From NCBI RefSeq assembly GCF_050624435.1, contig NC_134547.1, positions 32,126,419 to 32,190,418 of the forward strand: a DNA stretch of 64,000 bases. The letters run 5' to 3'. The notes under the pieces were generated by a model. It ran no database searches. It saw only the letters and a program-made list of their open reading frames with translations, and was not told the DNA's origin. The position numbers and the translations under genes are program-made. How positions within the stretch are numbered: position 1 is the first letter of the stretch; every line of letters begins with the position of its first letter. This DNA comes from Tenrec ecaudatus. Lineage: Eukaryota > Chordata > Mammalia > Afrosoricida > Tenrecidae. Positions 43,829 through 55,044 of this stretch are shown here, piece after piece.

Positions 43829-43930
43829 GCCCATCACATTGGTTAAGTGCTAGGTTGCAAACCAAAAGGTCAGTGGTTCAGCTCCCCCGGCTGCTCTGCG
43901 GAAGAAACATGTCTGCTTCCTTAAAGACAG
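43829..43930 (+). mobile_element. AfroSINE head fragment, sense
   Basis: 'cattggttaagtgctaggtt', 'gcaaaccaaaaggtcagtgg' and 'ggctgctctgcggaagaaac' match the tRNA-like head and the start of the body. The copy stops about 10 bp before the L1 that follows. Confidence 0.7.
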
Positions 43931-43939
43931 TGCACATTA

Positions 43940-45318
43940 TATTTCTGCAGGTTGATCTAGATAAGATACGTGGGGTAAACAATCTGGAGGAGAAAACAAC
44001 AGAACCTATGGCTCCAGGGGACATGGGAGAGGGGGAGGCGGGGTGGTGGTGGTGGTAAAGGAAGTATTAACAAACCCAGGGACAGGGGAAGAACAAGTGA
44101 TACAAAATCGATGGCAAGAAGGTAGTAGGAGGCCTAGTAGGGCTTGATTAAGAGCAATGTAACCGAGAGGAATTACTAAAACCCAAGTGAAGGCTGAGCA
44201 TGATACTTGGACAAGAAGAAAGTCAAAGGAAATATAGGAAAGAATTAGGAGGTAAGGGGCATTTATAGAGGTCTAAATACAGGCATGCACATATGTAAAC
44301 ATATTTATGTATGACGATGGGGAAATGGATCTATGTGCATATATTTATAGGTTTAGTATTAAGGTAGCAGGTGGACATTGGGCCTCCACTCAAGCACTCC
44401 CTCAATGCAACACTTTGTTCTATTAAACTGGCATTCCATGATGCTCACCTTCCTGACACGATCACTGAAGACAAAGCGGGTACATAAGCAAATGTGGTGA
44501 AGAAAGCTGATGGTGCCTGCCTATCAAAAGATATAGCATCTGGGGTCTTAAAGGCTTGAAGAGTGGCCATCTCACTGAGAAGCAACAACACCCACATAGA
44601 AGAAGTGCACAAGCCTGTGTGGTCATGAGGTGGGATCAGGGATCAGGTATTAGGCATCAAAGAACAAAAAAATCATATCATTGTGAATCAGTGGGAGTGC
44701 GGAGTGGAGACCCAAAGCCCATCTGTAGACAACTGAACATCCCCTTACAGAAGGGTCACAGGGAGGAGACAAGCCAGTCAGGGTGCAGTGTAGCAATGAT
44801 GAAACATATCTAACTTTCCTCTAGTTCTTTAATACTTCCTTCCTTCCTACTATCACAACCCCAATTCAACCTTGCAGTTCCGGCTAGATCAGAGGATGTA
44901 CACTGGTACAGACAGCAACTGGAAACACAGGGAATCCAGGACAGATAAACTCCTCAGGGCCAATAATGAGAGTAGTGATACAAGGAGGGGAAGGAGGGGT
45001 AGAAAGGGGGAACCAATCACAATGATCTACATATAATCCCCTCCCTGGAGGATGGACAAAAGAAAAGCAGATGAAGGGAAACGTTGGACAGTGTAAGACA
45101 TGACAAAATAATAATTTATAAATTATCCAGGGTTCATGAGGGGGCGCAGAGAGGGAAGGGAAAAATTGAGGACCTGATACCAAGGGCTCAAGTAGAAAGA
45201 AAATTTTTTGAGAATGATGATGGCAACAAATGTACCAATGTGCTCGACACAATGGATGGATGTATGGATTGTGATAAGAGTTCAATGAGCCCCCAATAAA
45301 ATGATTTTTAAAAAGGAA
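43940..45318 (+). mobile_element. L1 LINE 3' end, sense (copy D, longest)
   Basis: Extends further 5' than copy C: 'ggtaaacaatctggaggag', a GGT microsatellite near 44046-44057, 'agggcttgattaagagcaat', then the shared 'tagaggtctaaatacaggca' to 'gagcccccaataaaatgatt' 3' end with an AATAAA-type signal and A-rich tail. No ORF2. It supplies the best reference for the 5' side of this 3'UTR. Confidence 0.88.
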
Positions 45319-45324
45319 AAGGTG

Positions 45325-45375
45325 TTTTGAAAAGGATGGTGGCAGCAATTGTACAAAAATAATAAAGAAAAAAAA
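45325..45375 (+). mobile_element. Short L1 3' tip with A tail
   Basis: 'ttttgaaaaggatggtggca' repeats a word from just inside the preceding L1 end (near 45203), and is followed by 'aataataaag' and an A run. It is probably a second, very short L1 insertion or a tail duplication. Confidence 0.4.
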
Positions 45376-45377
45376 AG

Positions 45378-45475
45378 ATTGTTGTCGAGTGCCATTGAGT
45401 CAGTCCCAGCCCATCATGCATAGTTAAACAAGCCCTGCCCGGTCCTGCACCAGCCTGGGAAACCCCAAGCACGTC
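45378..45475 (-). mobile_element. RTE LINE 3' tip, antisense
   Basis: 'gttgtcgagtgccattgagt' is the antisense tail common to RTE and AfroSINE. It continues with 'gccctgcccggtcctgcacc', which occurs in RTE but not in the SINE. That makes it RTE. Confidence 0.7.
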
Positions 45476-46394
45476 TCCTCCACCTGCAGAGTCCCTCTGG
45501 ATCCAAGCACATTTGGACAGCAACGTTTGTGGGGTGGGATGATGGGAGAACATCAGACAAACCCTCATCTCAGCAGTGTCACATCAAGAGGAGCCAAGGG
45601 ACACATGATAAGTAAATGCAAGGTGGTCTCCAGGATGGGACATGGGAAAAGGAAACAGACAGCAGGCACGAATGCAGGAAATCGAAATAAAGCATCGGCA
45701 TGGGTTCATCCATGTGGCAAATGCCCCATGTGAATGTTGACAACAGAGGAGAATCGTCTGAGGACAGAGGACCTGTCTATGTTCATCTTGCAACTAAAAC
45801 TCTTCTCAAACACCGGGCATTCCACCACCCAAACGCATCCTGCTGAGGGATATGGAGTCCCACGGAGAAGTTGGAGGGAGGGCAGCTGACTGATAACCTG
45901 GCCCACCCCGCTCCCAGACTCAGCCCCCAGCCCCTTAATTCTCCCCGTCCACTACTCGCATGGAAGAGGCAGTGGGTAGCAGTATGAAACGGCTCTACCC
46001 AATCAAAACAACTTTAATTCATATTGTTTGGAGGGCAAATTTCTCCTCCTGGAGACCACCAGGTGCCGTTGAACTATCTGGCTACTTCCTCATATGTAAA
46101 TCTTGTTTCTCACAGGAAAGAGTATGTGGGGAAGCGTGAGGGCTGGTGGGGAACAGTCTGAGTAAAGCACATTCACTTCATCCCACGGAGACTCCAAGAT
46201 GGCCACTGGTTCTCTGGTGTCCAGGTTCTGCCCTGAGTGCCCCCACCTAGACTCCCTCTTCTCCCCTGTCCATGGGCAGGTCAGGAGGCCAGCAGTAGGG
46301 ACTGGGCATGGATGGCGTGGACAACCACAGTCTTTACAACCCCCTCCCTTTACGATCCGCTTTACAATGCGTCCAGGTGGGACACTAAAGAAGG
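45476..46394. other. Single-copy DNA, no gene recognised
   Basis: No repeat family or exon recognised. Frames are short and overlapping. Confidence 0.4.
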
Positions 46395-46720
46395 ACGACA
46401 GCAGAATGGATGCCTTCGAATAGTAAAGAGACCATGGGCCGTCGGAAGGATGAACAACATGGTCTTAGAAGAAATGCAACCAAAATTACTTCTCAGCAGG
46501 GACAATGGGGAGACCCTGACTTGCTGACTTCGGAAGCGTTCTCAGGAAAGAGCACGCTCTGGGAAAGGTCATCCGTCACTTTTGGAAAAGTACAGGTTAA
46601 ACTGTACTCTCAACCCCCAAAGCCATGGACTGACACAACAGCTACCACAGTGAGTCAGCAATACCAGTGATCATGAAAAACTGCAAGACTTGACAGTGTT
46701 TCATCCATGACTTGGAACTG
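46395..46720 (+). pseudogene. RTE (BovB-like) LINE ORF C-terminal end, sense
   Basis: Plus-strand translation gives RMDAFE, then NMVLEEMQPKLLLSRD and later SHGLTQQLP and KLQDLTVFH in shifting frames. This is the order of the C-terminal tail of the RTE reverse transcriptase protein (a conserved IDAFE start, a VLEEVQPE-like block, and a final DRAVFR-like block). Stops and at least two frame changes make it dead. It is the only sense copy of the RTE ORF here. Confidence 0.78.
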
Positions 46721-46786
46721 ACCCAGCTAATAGCAGGTCGAGGAGCATATTTTACTCATTAACAAGTGCCCTATATCCCCCTAAAG

Positions 46787-46961
46787 CAGTGGTTCTCAAC
46801 TTGGGGACCGAATGACCCTTTCACAGGGGTCGCTCAATTCAGAACAGCAGAACAATTACAGTTATGAAGTAGCAATGAAAATAAAGTTATGGTTGGGGGG
46901 TCACCATAACATGAGGAACTGTATGAAAGGGTCACAGCGTTAGGAAGGTTGAGGACCACTG
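46787..46961 (+). mobile_element. SPIN hAT transposon, short nonautonomous copy (175 bp)
   Basis: Left end CAGTGGTTCTCAACTT, right end AAGGTTGAGGACCACTG. The body ('acccttcacaggggtcgc' style block, 'aattacagttatgaagtagc', 'ggggggtcaccataacatg', 'aggaactgtatgaaagggtc') is the two SPIN ends joined without the middle. Flanks CCCTAAAG and CCCTGTGG agree at only 5 of 8 positions, so the target duplication is worn. Orientation is opposite to the copy at 19.7 kb. Confidence 0.88.
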
Positions 46962-47267
46962 CCCTGTGGGGACCTATGTCTGTCAGCGATGGCTCTCAGT
47001 TACTCCATAAATGTAGAGGGGTCCTCCCACTGTAAAGGGCAACGCTTGACCCGGAAGTCAATGGACAGGTCAACTTTAAGCATGTTTCCTTGATATGCCT
47101 AGGTGCCTGCCACCCTGATCTGTTTGAAAAACTGGCTGTCCAACAATACGTCTTTGGTGAGAAGCAATGAAGAAGCAATACCTTTTGCAGGAGTGGTTCC
47201 CCTGATGACCCACCGTCACACATACCTGGAACCCGTCTTCCAAGTACTAACCGCCCCCCCCCCCAAA
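46962..47267. other. Single-copy spacer
   Basis: A C run of about 11 lies near 47253-47264. Nothing else recognised. Confidence 0.4.
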
Positions 47268-47375
47268 TCTAACGCATTGCCATTGAGTTGACTGCAGCTG
47301 ATAGTGACGCTATGTAGGGTTTCTGGGTTGGTAAACCTTCCTGGGAGCAGAGCGCTTCCTTCCCCCAGCAGTACA
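47268..47375 (-). mobile_element. AfroSINE 3' half, antisense
   Basis: 'gcattgccattgagttgact' (tail), 'gtgacgctatgtagggtttc' and 'cttcctgggagcagagcgct' match in antisense. The head is absent. Confidence 0.7.
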
Positions 47376-48233
47376 GAAAGGAGAGCTCTCGAAGAGGCTG
47401 GGTGAGACCGTGGCTTCACGAGACAAGCAGTGAGATGCTTGTCACGCCTCTGAATGCTCTGTGGCAAGGGCCTGGATCAACACAATTCAGCCTGGAATCA
47501 CCTCCTGCGCCTTCGCCAAGGCCACCCCTCGTCTCCTGTTCAACGCAGCGTCCAGCACCTATCTCTGCCCAAAGTCAACGAAGCGCTGCTGTTCTCGTCC
47601 ATCCATGCACCACCCTTCCCATCGAGACTGCCTTCTCACACCCAACACCATGCCAAGTGCCGTGCCACCAAGGGGCCTGCTCCACATCCCTGCGGGGTCC
47701 GCACCCAGACAGGCAAGGCCTTGTGGCATGCATTGATTGCTCGCCATGGCTTCCTGTCCCCAGGTTATGAACTTCGCAGTGGGAGAGGGGAATGTGTCCA
47801 CCTCACTTAGCACTGTTCTCAGGCAGCATGGTACACCGAGGACACAGAAGAAATAACTCATGCTCCATCAAGGAGCTGGCAATCTGGCCACAGTCAGGGG
47901 ACTCTGACCCTCTCCCATCACCATCAGCCCCAGTCAGATCTCACCTCTAAGCTTTTACCTCTGCTCACCAGTCACCCAGGCTGTCTTTGAGAGGATGGGA
48001 GGAATTCGATTTCTAAAAAGCCTGGAATGTGCTTTGAGGGGAATCATGGGCTTAGAATGTAACGTACTGGACAACCGTGATTGTCTTCTGGAAGTGCCGC
48101 TTCCAAGAGTCGCCACAAAGCAGCCCTTTCATGGAGGTTAAACAGCTGTCACATGGTGATTTTGCCTCTGTGCTCAAGTCCCATTAGCATCAGATTCAAG
48201 GTATGGGGATCACACTGTCCCCTTATCTAAAAA
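47376..48233. other. Single-copy DNA, no gene recognised
   Basis: Frames of 90-122 codons are open in all three plus phases near 47402-47810, so none is credible. No repeat recognised. Confidence 0.4.
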
Positions 48234-48450
48234 TGTTGTTAACAGATTTATTGGCATATAATTCATATACCATACAATTCAATGATTTAAATATATCAGA
48301 AAGAGCTGTGCAGTTCTCACCACAATCAATTTGAGGATATTTTCTTCATTTTTATACCCATTATTACTCGCTCTCGGTCACCTCCTCCCCTCCCCTGCCA
48401 TAGCCACATGGACGGAATCTAGTTACTGTCTCTATGTATTACCTATCCTG
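48234..48450 (-). mobile_element. Old L1 3'UTR, antisense
   Basis: 'gatttattggcatataattc', 'ataccatacaattcaatgat' and 'gttctcaccacaatcaattt' form the well-known antisense 3'UTR block of mammal-wide L1 families. Confidence 0.8.
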
Positions 48451-48775
48451 GGTCTCAAAGAAAATCATGAAAACGACAACAACACAAAATGCAGAACAGC
48501 CTCACTCTAAAAGACAGCAGAATAGAAACTAGAACAAATTAGAAATTGGTCAAAAAGGAAAACAAAGGGATAGTTTGTTCAATTTCAACCTAAGTCTGTC
48601 TGCTGCAGTAATCTGCTTCCCAGTGCACTCTGAGGGCATGGCTGGCCAATGGTCGCGGGGAGTTCAATGGAGGGGCTTAATTTGCATGAGGACTCTGAGA
48701 ATGAATGGATTTGGGGCTTTCACTGTTATCCATACCCTTCTGCAACCATGTACTTGAATCCAATTCCCTCCTCTC
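48451..48775. other. Spacer, partly L1-like
   Basis: A-rich to about 48570, then mixed sequence that may be a diverged upstream part of the next antisense L1. No gene. Confidence 0.35.
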
Positions 48776-49112
48776 ATCTTTGATTTTATAATTTGCAATC
48801 TGTGGATCAGCGGGGTTGATGCACTCCTTCCCTGTGGACTTAGGTGACGCCTCACTTAGATGGCTGCTTGTTTTTAAGGAAAGCCCTTAAGATCCCTGAT
48901 ACTATTCTTTCTAATAGCTGGGCACCATCTGATTTCTTCACCACACTGTGCTGTAGCATCAGCGATCACCTGATGAGGGCAAGAACAATGAGCAGAGTCA
49001 TGTTGTAAGCATGTTGTCCGAATGTAAACATACGCAGAGTCACGTTGTAAGAACTAATTATTCTTATATTAGGGCTTATGATTAAGTGGAAGGGAAGCTC
49101 AAATGTCATCCC
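48776..49112 (-). mobile_element. Afrotherian L1 3'UTR, antisense, older subfamily
   Basis: 'cttagatggctgcttgtttt', 'agctgggcaccatctgattt' and 'cttcaccacactgtgctgta' parallel the blocks in copies A and B but with clear differences, pointing to an older subfamily. A short direct duplication involving 'gcagagtca' and 'gttgtaag' words lies near 48995-49050. Confidence 0.6.
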
Positions 49113-49152
49113 TTTATTTAACGCTTACATATATCCCTGGTCCACTTTAAAT

Positions 49153-49285
49153 GTCCTGCCATGTAGTGGATGCTGGCTCGTAGCAGCCCTATAGGATGGG
49201 TTAGAGCTGCCCCTCCGAGTTTCTGAAACTGTATTAGAGTGAAAAGCCCTGCCCTTCTCCAGAGGAACAGCCTGCTCCTCCCTTC
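49153..49285 (-). mobile_element. AfroSINE 3' half, antisense
   Basis: 'ggatgctggctcgtagcagc', 'cctataggatgggttagagc' and 'gagtttctgaaactgtatta' follow the SINE tail and body in antisense. Confidence 0.65.
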
Positions 49286-52005
49286 TCGCCCCTGCCCACA
49301 GGGGCCCAAAGTGTGGGGTCTCTTTCCAGGGATCCACTCCCATCCCGGCTCCAGGGACTCTCCTGCAATCCCATACACCAACACAGAACACTTAGCTGAA
49401 GAAAGAGACCCTTCTGGAAAGCCCGGGTCCTGAGACACAGTGAATTACTGTTAAAAAAAAAAAAGCACTTCCCCTGGGGGAGGTGCCAAAGGCAGTGGCC
49501 CATTTTCCCCACCTCTACTCGCTCAGTCAATGGGCAGGGGCTGCACTGAGCTAAACCCTGTCCCTGTGCCCACGTGCACACACTCAGAGGAGGCAAGGAA
49601 ATGAGTAAGGTGAGTGAAGCGGCAGGCCAGGAAGGCACTGAACAAGACACCCCTGCACCCCTCCCCAGCGCTCACATTCATGATACACAGCATGCTTCGA
49701 GAGTAGCCAGTGGAGGGATGCTCGTGGAGAGCGGGGAGGGGTGTCCGAATGGGCAGGTGGGGGAAGTGAGACAGAACTTTCCGAGGTCACAGAGGAGAGG
49801 TCATGAGGAGCTCTCCTCTGAGTGACCAAGGACAGAGAGAGGGTAACAGGACCTCAGCAGAGGGAGAGGGGGATTGTTCTGCATGCGCTGAAGGACATCC
49901 TAGAGGACTTGGGCGATGCAAGGGAAGAAGTTGAGCTAACTTGTTCAGATGACTGCTCGAAATGCCTGGGACAGCATTACTAGCCACGCCCCCAAAGCCG
50001 CCTCCATAGGAGACTCCCATCTTCACCCCTGTCTTCACAGGGCACTTCCTGCCCTCCAGAGTACTGTATTCACCAGGGCTTCTAAAATCTTCGGTCCAAA
50101 TCCCCGAAGGAGCAAATACTTAGGAGCCAACCACTGATCCTGCCTCTGGCCCAGGGGGCCTGGCTTTCCTCTAGAAACAGCTGAAACAGGAAGAGGCGCA
50201 AGCCCTGGAAGACTCTGATCTTTCCCTGGGGGCACCTTCCTCCTCCACCCGCTCACAGCTTCCTCCACCCGCACCCCACTGCAGCCCCAGCCTCTCTGCC
50301 AGGGGCTCCGCTCCTGGAGATGTAACATGCTTGGGAACCGTGAACTCGAAAGAAGACAACTGACTCAGAGGCTCTTGGCTTCGCTGATTTGCGGCAGAAG
50401 CTGCACAGAGCTGATAGGCAGACTCGCTACCCCCTGTGGTTTCAAGGAAGCCATTCATCAACTTCATGGCTGCCCTGACCTGCCACGCACTCCCCCTGAC
50501 ATTTTCCTTTGGAAGCGCTCGGCTCTGTGAGGAGGCAGCTAGGAGGTGGCACTGTGTGCAGACTCAGGTACCTCTCTTCTAGAGAGTTTGCATCCAGAGC
50601 CACGCTCCCCGGCCCTGGGTCCCACCCTCCCAGACACACAGGGCTCGGCCCTCCCCAGCAGAGGCTGGCCTGATCAGCTCAGCACATCCCACGGCTCTGC
50701 ATCAGGCCCAGCGCTCAGGTACCAGGCAGTGGGGTTCTTTGTCAACTAGGGAGACTTTGGGGGAAGGATGGACTCATCACCTTTCCACCTGACTCCCAGA
50801 GAGCTGGTCCTGTGCTGGGAGGGACTCTCAGTTAATTCTGTCTAAGTCAACAAGCATTCCCCGCACACCTGCTGTACACCGTGATTGTGCCAGGCACCAT
50901 CAAGAAAGCGCAGCTGAGGACCAAGCAACACCTGATCTCCTGGAGCTCTTCTGGGCCTCTCTGGCTTCAGCGGGGAGAAGGAGAACCCAAGGCCACCCCA
51001 GCCAAGGCAGACTGCCACAGACCAGTGGACACCCTCCATCCTGCTTTACCCAGTGTGGACAGTGACCATCCTGCCCAGGGCACTGCGCGTGCGTCCTGGC
51101 CAGGTTTGAGAATCGCAGCAATGGTCACTCAGAATGGATATCCATACTCTCCATTGTGGGGTTAACATGCTAAGAGGCCTGCACTCACCTCTCTCTCTGG
51201 TTCTGAGCTTCTGCCCTGCTCTGGCAAATGGGACAAAGCTAGGGCTGAAAATTGCCTAAAGCACCCCCGCCCCTGCCCCTGCCCCTGCCCCACCAGATCT
51301 ACAAGCCAGCCTCTTGCCTGAAGGTATTCAGCTTCCCTGGGCTCATAGGCGAGTAGCCCACTGCTCTCTCTTGGTCTTGGAGATGCTCCTCTGCTCTGTC
51401 TCAGGGTCTCAGTGCCGTGGCCCCTGGCACCCCAGCTGCCTCTGCCACTTGAGGCAGGGTTTCACATGTGCTCTCAGGATGGCTTTTCTGGATGGTGTAC
51501 AATTCCTGCTCCTGCTTCCGAGAGGGCTCGCTCGAACACGCAGAGAATGAGAACACTGGCCAATCCCCAAGTCAGAGTCCTCTACGCCTCCAGTGACAGA
51601 GACCATGGCTAAAAGAGCCATGGCACGCCGTGGCACCTCATTACCTGGACCCACCCTGGAATGGGCGGTGGGAGGAGGGGGGGTCCAGAACATAGGCTCC
51701 TTGGTTGGGCTCCTCAGACCTTCAGACCCCAGCTTCCTCCAACAGGAGCGAGAGACTAGAGGGAATGACTGCAAGACCCAGCAGTGGTCCTGCTGCACTT
51801 GCCAACTTCCACCCCAGGAGCCAGAACTTCAGCCAGAGCTGAGCCCACAGGACAGACAAGGTGCTCATTAGCTAGATTCAGAGACTCTACCCTCTCTGCA
51901 GGAAAGGCTGAAGGGCCACCATGCAAGGGTGAGGTCAAACCCATCCGTGGGAGTCCCTGGGCAGTGCAAATAATCCACACTGACAACTGCAAATGAAAAG
52001 GTTGG
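49286..52005. other. GC-rich single-copy DNA with minor repeats
   Basis: Long stretch without a recognised gene. It contains 'ccgtgattgtgccaggcacc' near 50880 (a mammal-wide dispersed repeat motif also near 39.36 kb) and a four-copy CCCCTG repeat at about 51265-51290. Frames up to 138 codons are open on both strands without domains. Confidence 0.4.
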
Positions 52006-52009
52006 AAGC

Positions 52010-52140
52010 TGGAATCTACCTCGAGGCATCTCAGAAGAAAGGTCTGGCGATTAACGTCTGAAACCCTATGAGCTACCAGCAGAGCTCTTCTTTGACAAAC
52101 AGGGGTGGCTACAGTCAGACTGGACTCAAAACAACTGGTA
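52010..52140 (+). mobile_element. RTE-derived fragment, sense
   Basis: 'ctcagaagaaaggtctggcg' with 'attaacgtctgaaaccctat' matches the 5'-region word found at 19.4, 24.98 and 53.04 kb. It then passes to a SINE/RTE-like tail 'ctacagtcagactggactca'. Like 19.3 kb it looks internally deleted. Confidence 0.5.
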
Positions 52141-52194
52141 TTTTGGGTTAAAAACAAAACACTCATCCTATCCAGTGGTGAAACATCCTACTTC

Positions 52195-52450
52195 CCAACA
52201 CACAGACCTCTCTCCACAACACATACCCCAACATCCATCAAACACATACATATAAACATACATACATACCGATACACACAGGTTAATCTGTCCTGACCTG
52301 AACACCCTCGTGAACACACTTAACACAACTATAGTCAACCCATGTACCACACCCACGTACCCCAGACAGGCACATACTCCAACACAGACACAAAGCTACA
52401 CTGTCCTCAACAGCACACACTTAAAAACGACAGTCAACCAACCTACCAAC
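52195..52450. repeat. CA-rich degenerate low-complexity tract with (CATA)n
   Basis: Dispersed ACAC and CATA words (for example near 52246-52270) with no strict period. The long plus-strand frame (52310-52912) starts here and continues into SINEs, so it is not a gene. Confidence 0.7.
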
Positions 52451-52505
52451 CCACCACCTGTGTGTCAGTTTGTGCGGTGCCTTGTGTGTTGTTGGATGCT
52501 ACAAA

Positions 52506-52725
52506 CGAGCCATGGTGGCATAGTGGTTATACATTGGGCTTCCAGTGGAAAAGTCAGCAGTTTGAACCCACCCGCAGCTCCAAGGGAAAGAGGTGAGGCT
52601 TTCTCCTGCCCTGGAGAATTACAGTCTCAGAAACCCACAGAGGCAGTTTGTGCTACGCTGCTCCCTAGGGTTAGTGAGAGCAGGACTTGGCTTGATGACA
52701 CTGAGGTTGTTTGGGTTTTGGTTTT
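52506..52725 (+). mobile_element. AfroSINE, sense, near full length
   Basis: Head 'cgagccatggtggcatagtg', 'gtcagcagtttgaacccacc' (B-box GTTTGAACC), 'attacagtctcagaaaccca' and tail 'ggcttgatgacactgaggtt'. One of the best-preserved heads. Confidence 0.9.
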
Positions 52726-52749
52726 CAATCATGGGGATTTCACATACCA

Positions 52750-52965
52750 AGAAGCCCCAGTGGCACAGCGGTTACATGTTGGGCTGCTAACTGCAACAAG
52801 GTCAGTAGTTCAAACCTTCAGCCTCTTCTCTGCAGAAGGACAGGGTTTTCTGCTCCCAGGGTCTCAGAAACCTACTGAGGCAGTTCGACTCTGCCTTATA
52901 GGGTCCTTATGAGTCGGCATAGTATCAACGGCATTAAGTTTGGGGTTCTTTTGGGTTTTTTTGTT
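52750..52965 (+). mobile_element. AfroSINE, sense, near full length
   Basis: Head 'agaagccccagtggcacagc', 'gggctgctaactgcaacaag', 'tcagtagttcaaaccttc' and tail 'ccttatgagtcggcatagta' with a GTTTTT-rich end. It lies 24 bp downstream of another sense copy. Confidence 0.9.
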
Positions 52966-53009
52966 TTAATTTCAAATACCAACAGGTCTTTCTATGGTAG
53001 ACAGGTTTG

Positions 53010-53245
53010 GGCAGAGCTTCTTGATTAAGATAGACTAGGAAGAAAGGTCTGGCAGTCCACACTCCAAAATCAGCCCATGACAAGCTTGTGGATCACAACA
53101 GAGCAGTATCTGACTTGCTGTGTAGAGGAGACAGTGAGACCACTGCTGAGAGGAGCAGCTCCGGCCCCTCACGATGGCCTACAACTGCTGGCAATTGTGA
53201 GAAGGATGCAGGGCCAGACGACAACCTGTCCTGTTAGACACAGAC
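53010..53245 (+). mobile_element. RTE-derived 5'-region fragment, sense
   Basis: 'gcagagcttcttgattaaga', 'tagactaggaagaaaggtct' and 'gtggatcacaacagagcagt' follow the RTE 5' region. The right-hand part is uncertain. It ends at a CA microsatellite. Confidence 0.6.
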
Positions 53246-53254
53246 GGTTGCTGA

Positions 53255-53296
53255 CCACACACACGTATACACACACACACACACACACACACACGT
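53255..53296. repeat. (AC)n microsatellite
   Basis: About 17 AC units with one 'gtat' interruption near the start. Confidence 0.95.
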
Positions 53297-53769
53297 GAAC
53301 TCCAATACACAGAGCCAGAAACAAGGAAGTATGTTCTAGAACCTCCACTCCCCACCCACGAGGGCAGCAGCGTCCTGAGAGGCGGGCCCTTTCTTCAAGG
53401 AGCTTCCGAGGTGGGACTGGGGCATGGTGACAGCCTGAGCACTCTGCTTCCTGTGGCTGGTGACAAGTAGCTGCTCTGTCCACCTTCAGTGCCAAGAAGC
53501 AAGACAACAAAGGAAGAGGCAGCCTCTCCTCTGGACGGCTTCCCCAGGAGGGAGCTTCCCTCCTAATTTACACCTCAGAGGACTGCCATCAGGCAGAAGG
53601 ATTACATACCTCCTTTGCCTCTTTCCCCTCCTCTGGTCTGGTCTGAAAATAGCAGGGAGTACAGGGAGGGGAGCCAAGTGCATTCTCAGGACAGCCCTGA
53701 CCAGGAAGGCCCTGCACCTGGGCCACCGCCCGCACCCAGGCCACCGCCGACCCCGGGCTGCAATAGAGA
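53297..53769. other. Single-copy DNA, no gene recognised
   Basis: The 118-codon plus frame and 115-codon minus frame overlap almost fully, and neither shows a domain. Confidence 0.4.
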
Positions 53770-53880
53770 CGATGCCTTCAGAGAACCACAGCACTGGGAG
53801 AGGCTGGGGAAACTGAGGCTCCAGCAAGCCCATGTAGGTAGAGGTTCAGGTCCCCAGGGACTGGACCTGTGACCCCAAAG
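53770..53880 (+). mobile_element. MIR-like SINE fragment
   Basis: 'ggctggggaaactgaggctc', 'cccatgtaggtagaggttca' and 'gggactggacctgtgacccc' match the MIR core order. Confidence 0.45.
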
Positions 53881-55044
53881 GGGATAGCCCCCCTTCCATT
53901 CTATCCCATTTGGGAAACTCGGGACCCTTCGGGGCCACTCGACCTGCTGTGAATGTGACCTTAAGCAGGGGCTTGGGGCCAGGGATACTTGCAGCCCTCC
54001 CTTTGGAGGATCGCTTCCTGTCTAAGCACGGAGCTGGGAGGGGGCTCCAGTAGCATCCCAGGAAAGTTCAGTGAGTCTTGGTATCCACCTCCCCACGTCT
54101 ATTTCAACAGAGTGGTGAGGGCAGCCCCACGGATACAAGAAGCGGGAAGTGGTCTTCTCATCTCCACCTCAGCCTTTTCCACCAGGAGCTAGTCTATATC
54201 AGTGGAAGCTGAGCCCGGAGAACCGGATTCCTGCCTCCTACAGTCACACCCCATTCCCAGCACAGCCCAAAGGTGGAGGGCTAAGGCAAGAGGTGACTCC
54301 ACTGTGGAATGGGCTCTCAACTCTGCAGCTCCCAAAATTTGTGACTCAATACCACCTACCTCTCCATCCCTCAGTTTACACATCTGATGACAACTTCTCC
54401 AGATGAACCCTTCTCTTCCTGCCCCGACAGCCAGGAAGCCAGCTCCGTCATAGCCGTAAGGCCCGTGGGCTCAGCCCAAGAGCCAGCACACTCCTACACC
54501 TGGTCCCTCAGATGGGGACCCTCAACAACTCACGCTGTCTTTTCCCACTAAGAGGCATTCACTCTGGGGCACTCCCAGTGTTTGTATCAGCGAAGGGGGC
54601 AACAGAGGTAGCTGCTGTGACCAGGGCCTGTCCCCAAAGTTAGACTGTCTGTTCTTCAAGGGCAGAGAGTCTCATTGTCTCTCCCTGTGGTAGGAAGGCA
54701 TGGTGGTTGGCGTAGTTTGGTTGAACTGAGGCTCCAGAGTTCAGGAGGAGGAGGAGGGACAGGCATGGGCATGGGTGGGCATGGGAATGGAACCAAGGAA
54801 CTATCCTTCCCAAGGAGCACAGTCCTAGCTCTGGTCCTGGAAACACCAGTGGGGACAAACCTTCTGAGGCAGCTTTCCTCAAGGACGCTGGGACATCTCA
54901 GGATGCCTGCCCAAGAGGGCAGCTGCTTCTGTTCCTGCCAGAACCTGAGTGCTGTGGAGTGTGGACCAGCACCATGTGGCATGCTCGCCACCAGGCCTCC
55001 CCATCTGAATCTCTCGGAGAGCTCCCTGTTCCTTCAGCACCGTG
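53881..55044. other. Single-copy DNA, no gene recognised
   Basis: A short GGGCAT repeat lies near 54766-54790. Frames of 111-137 codons at 54656-55088 are open on both strands without domains. Confidence 0.4.

Noticed and set aside
52310..52912. 200-codon plus-strand open frame
   Set aside because: It reads through CA-rich low-complexity DNA and two AfroSINE copies.
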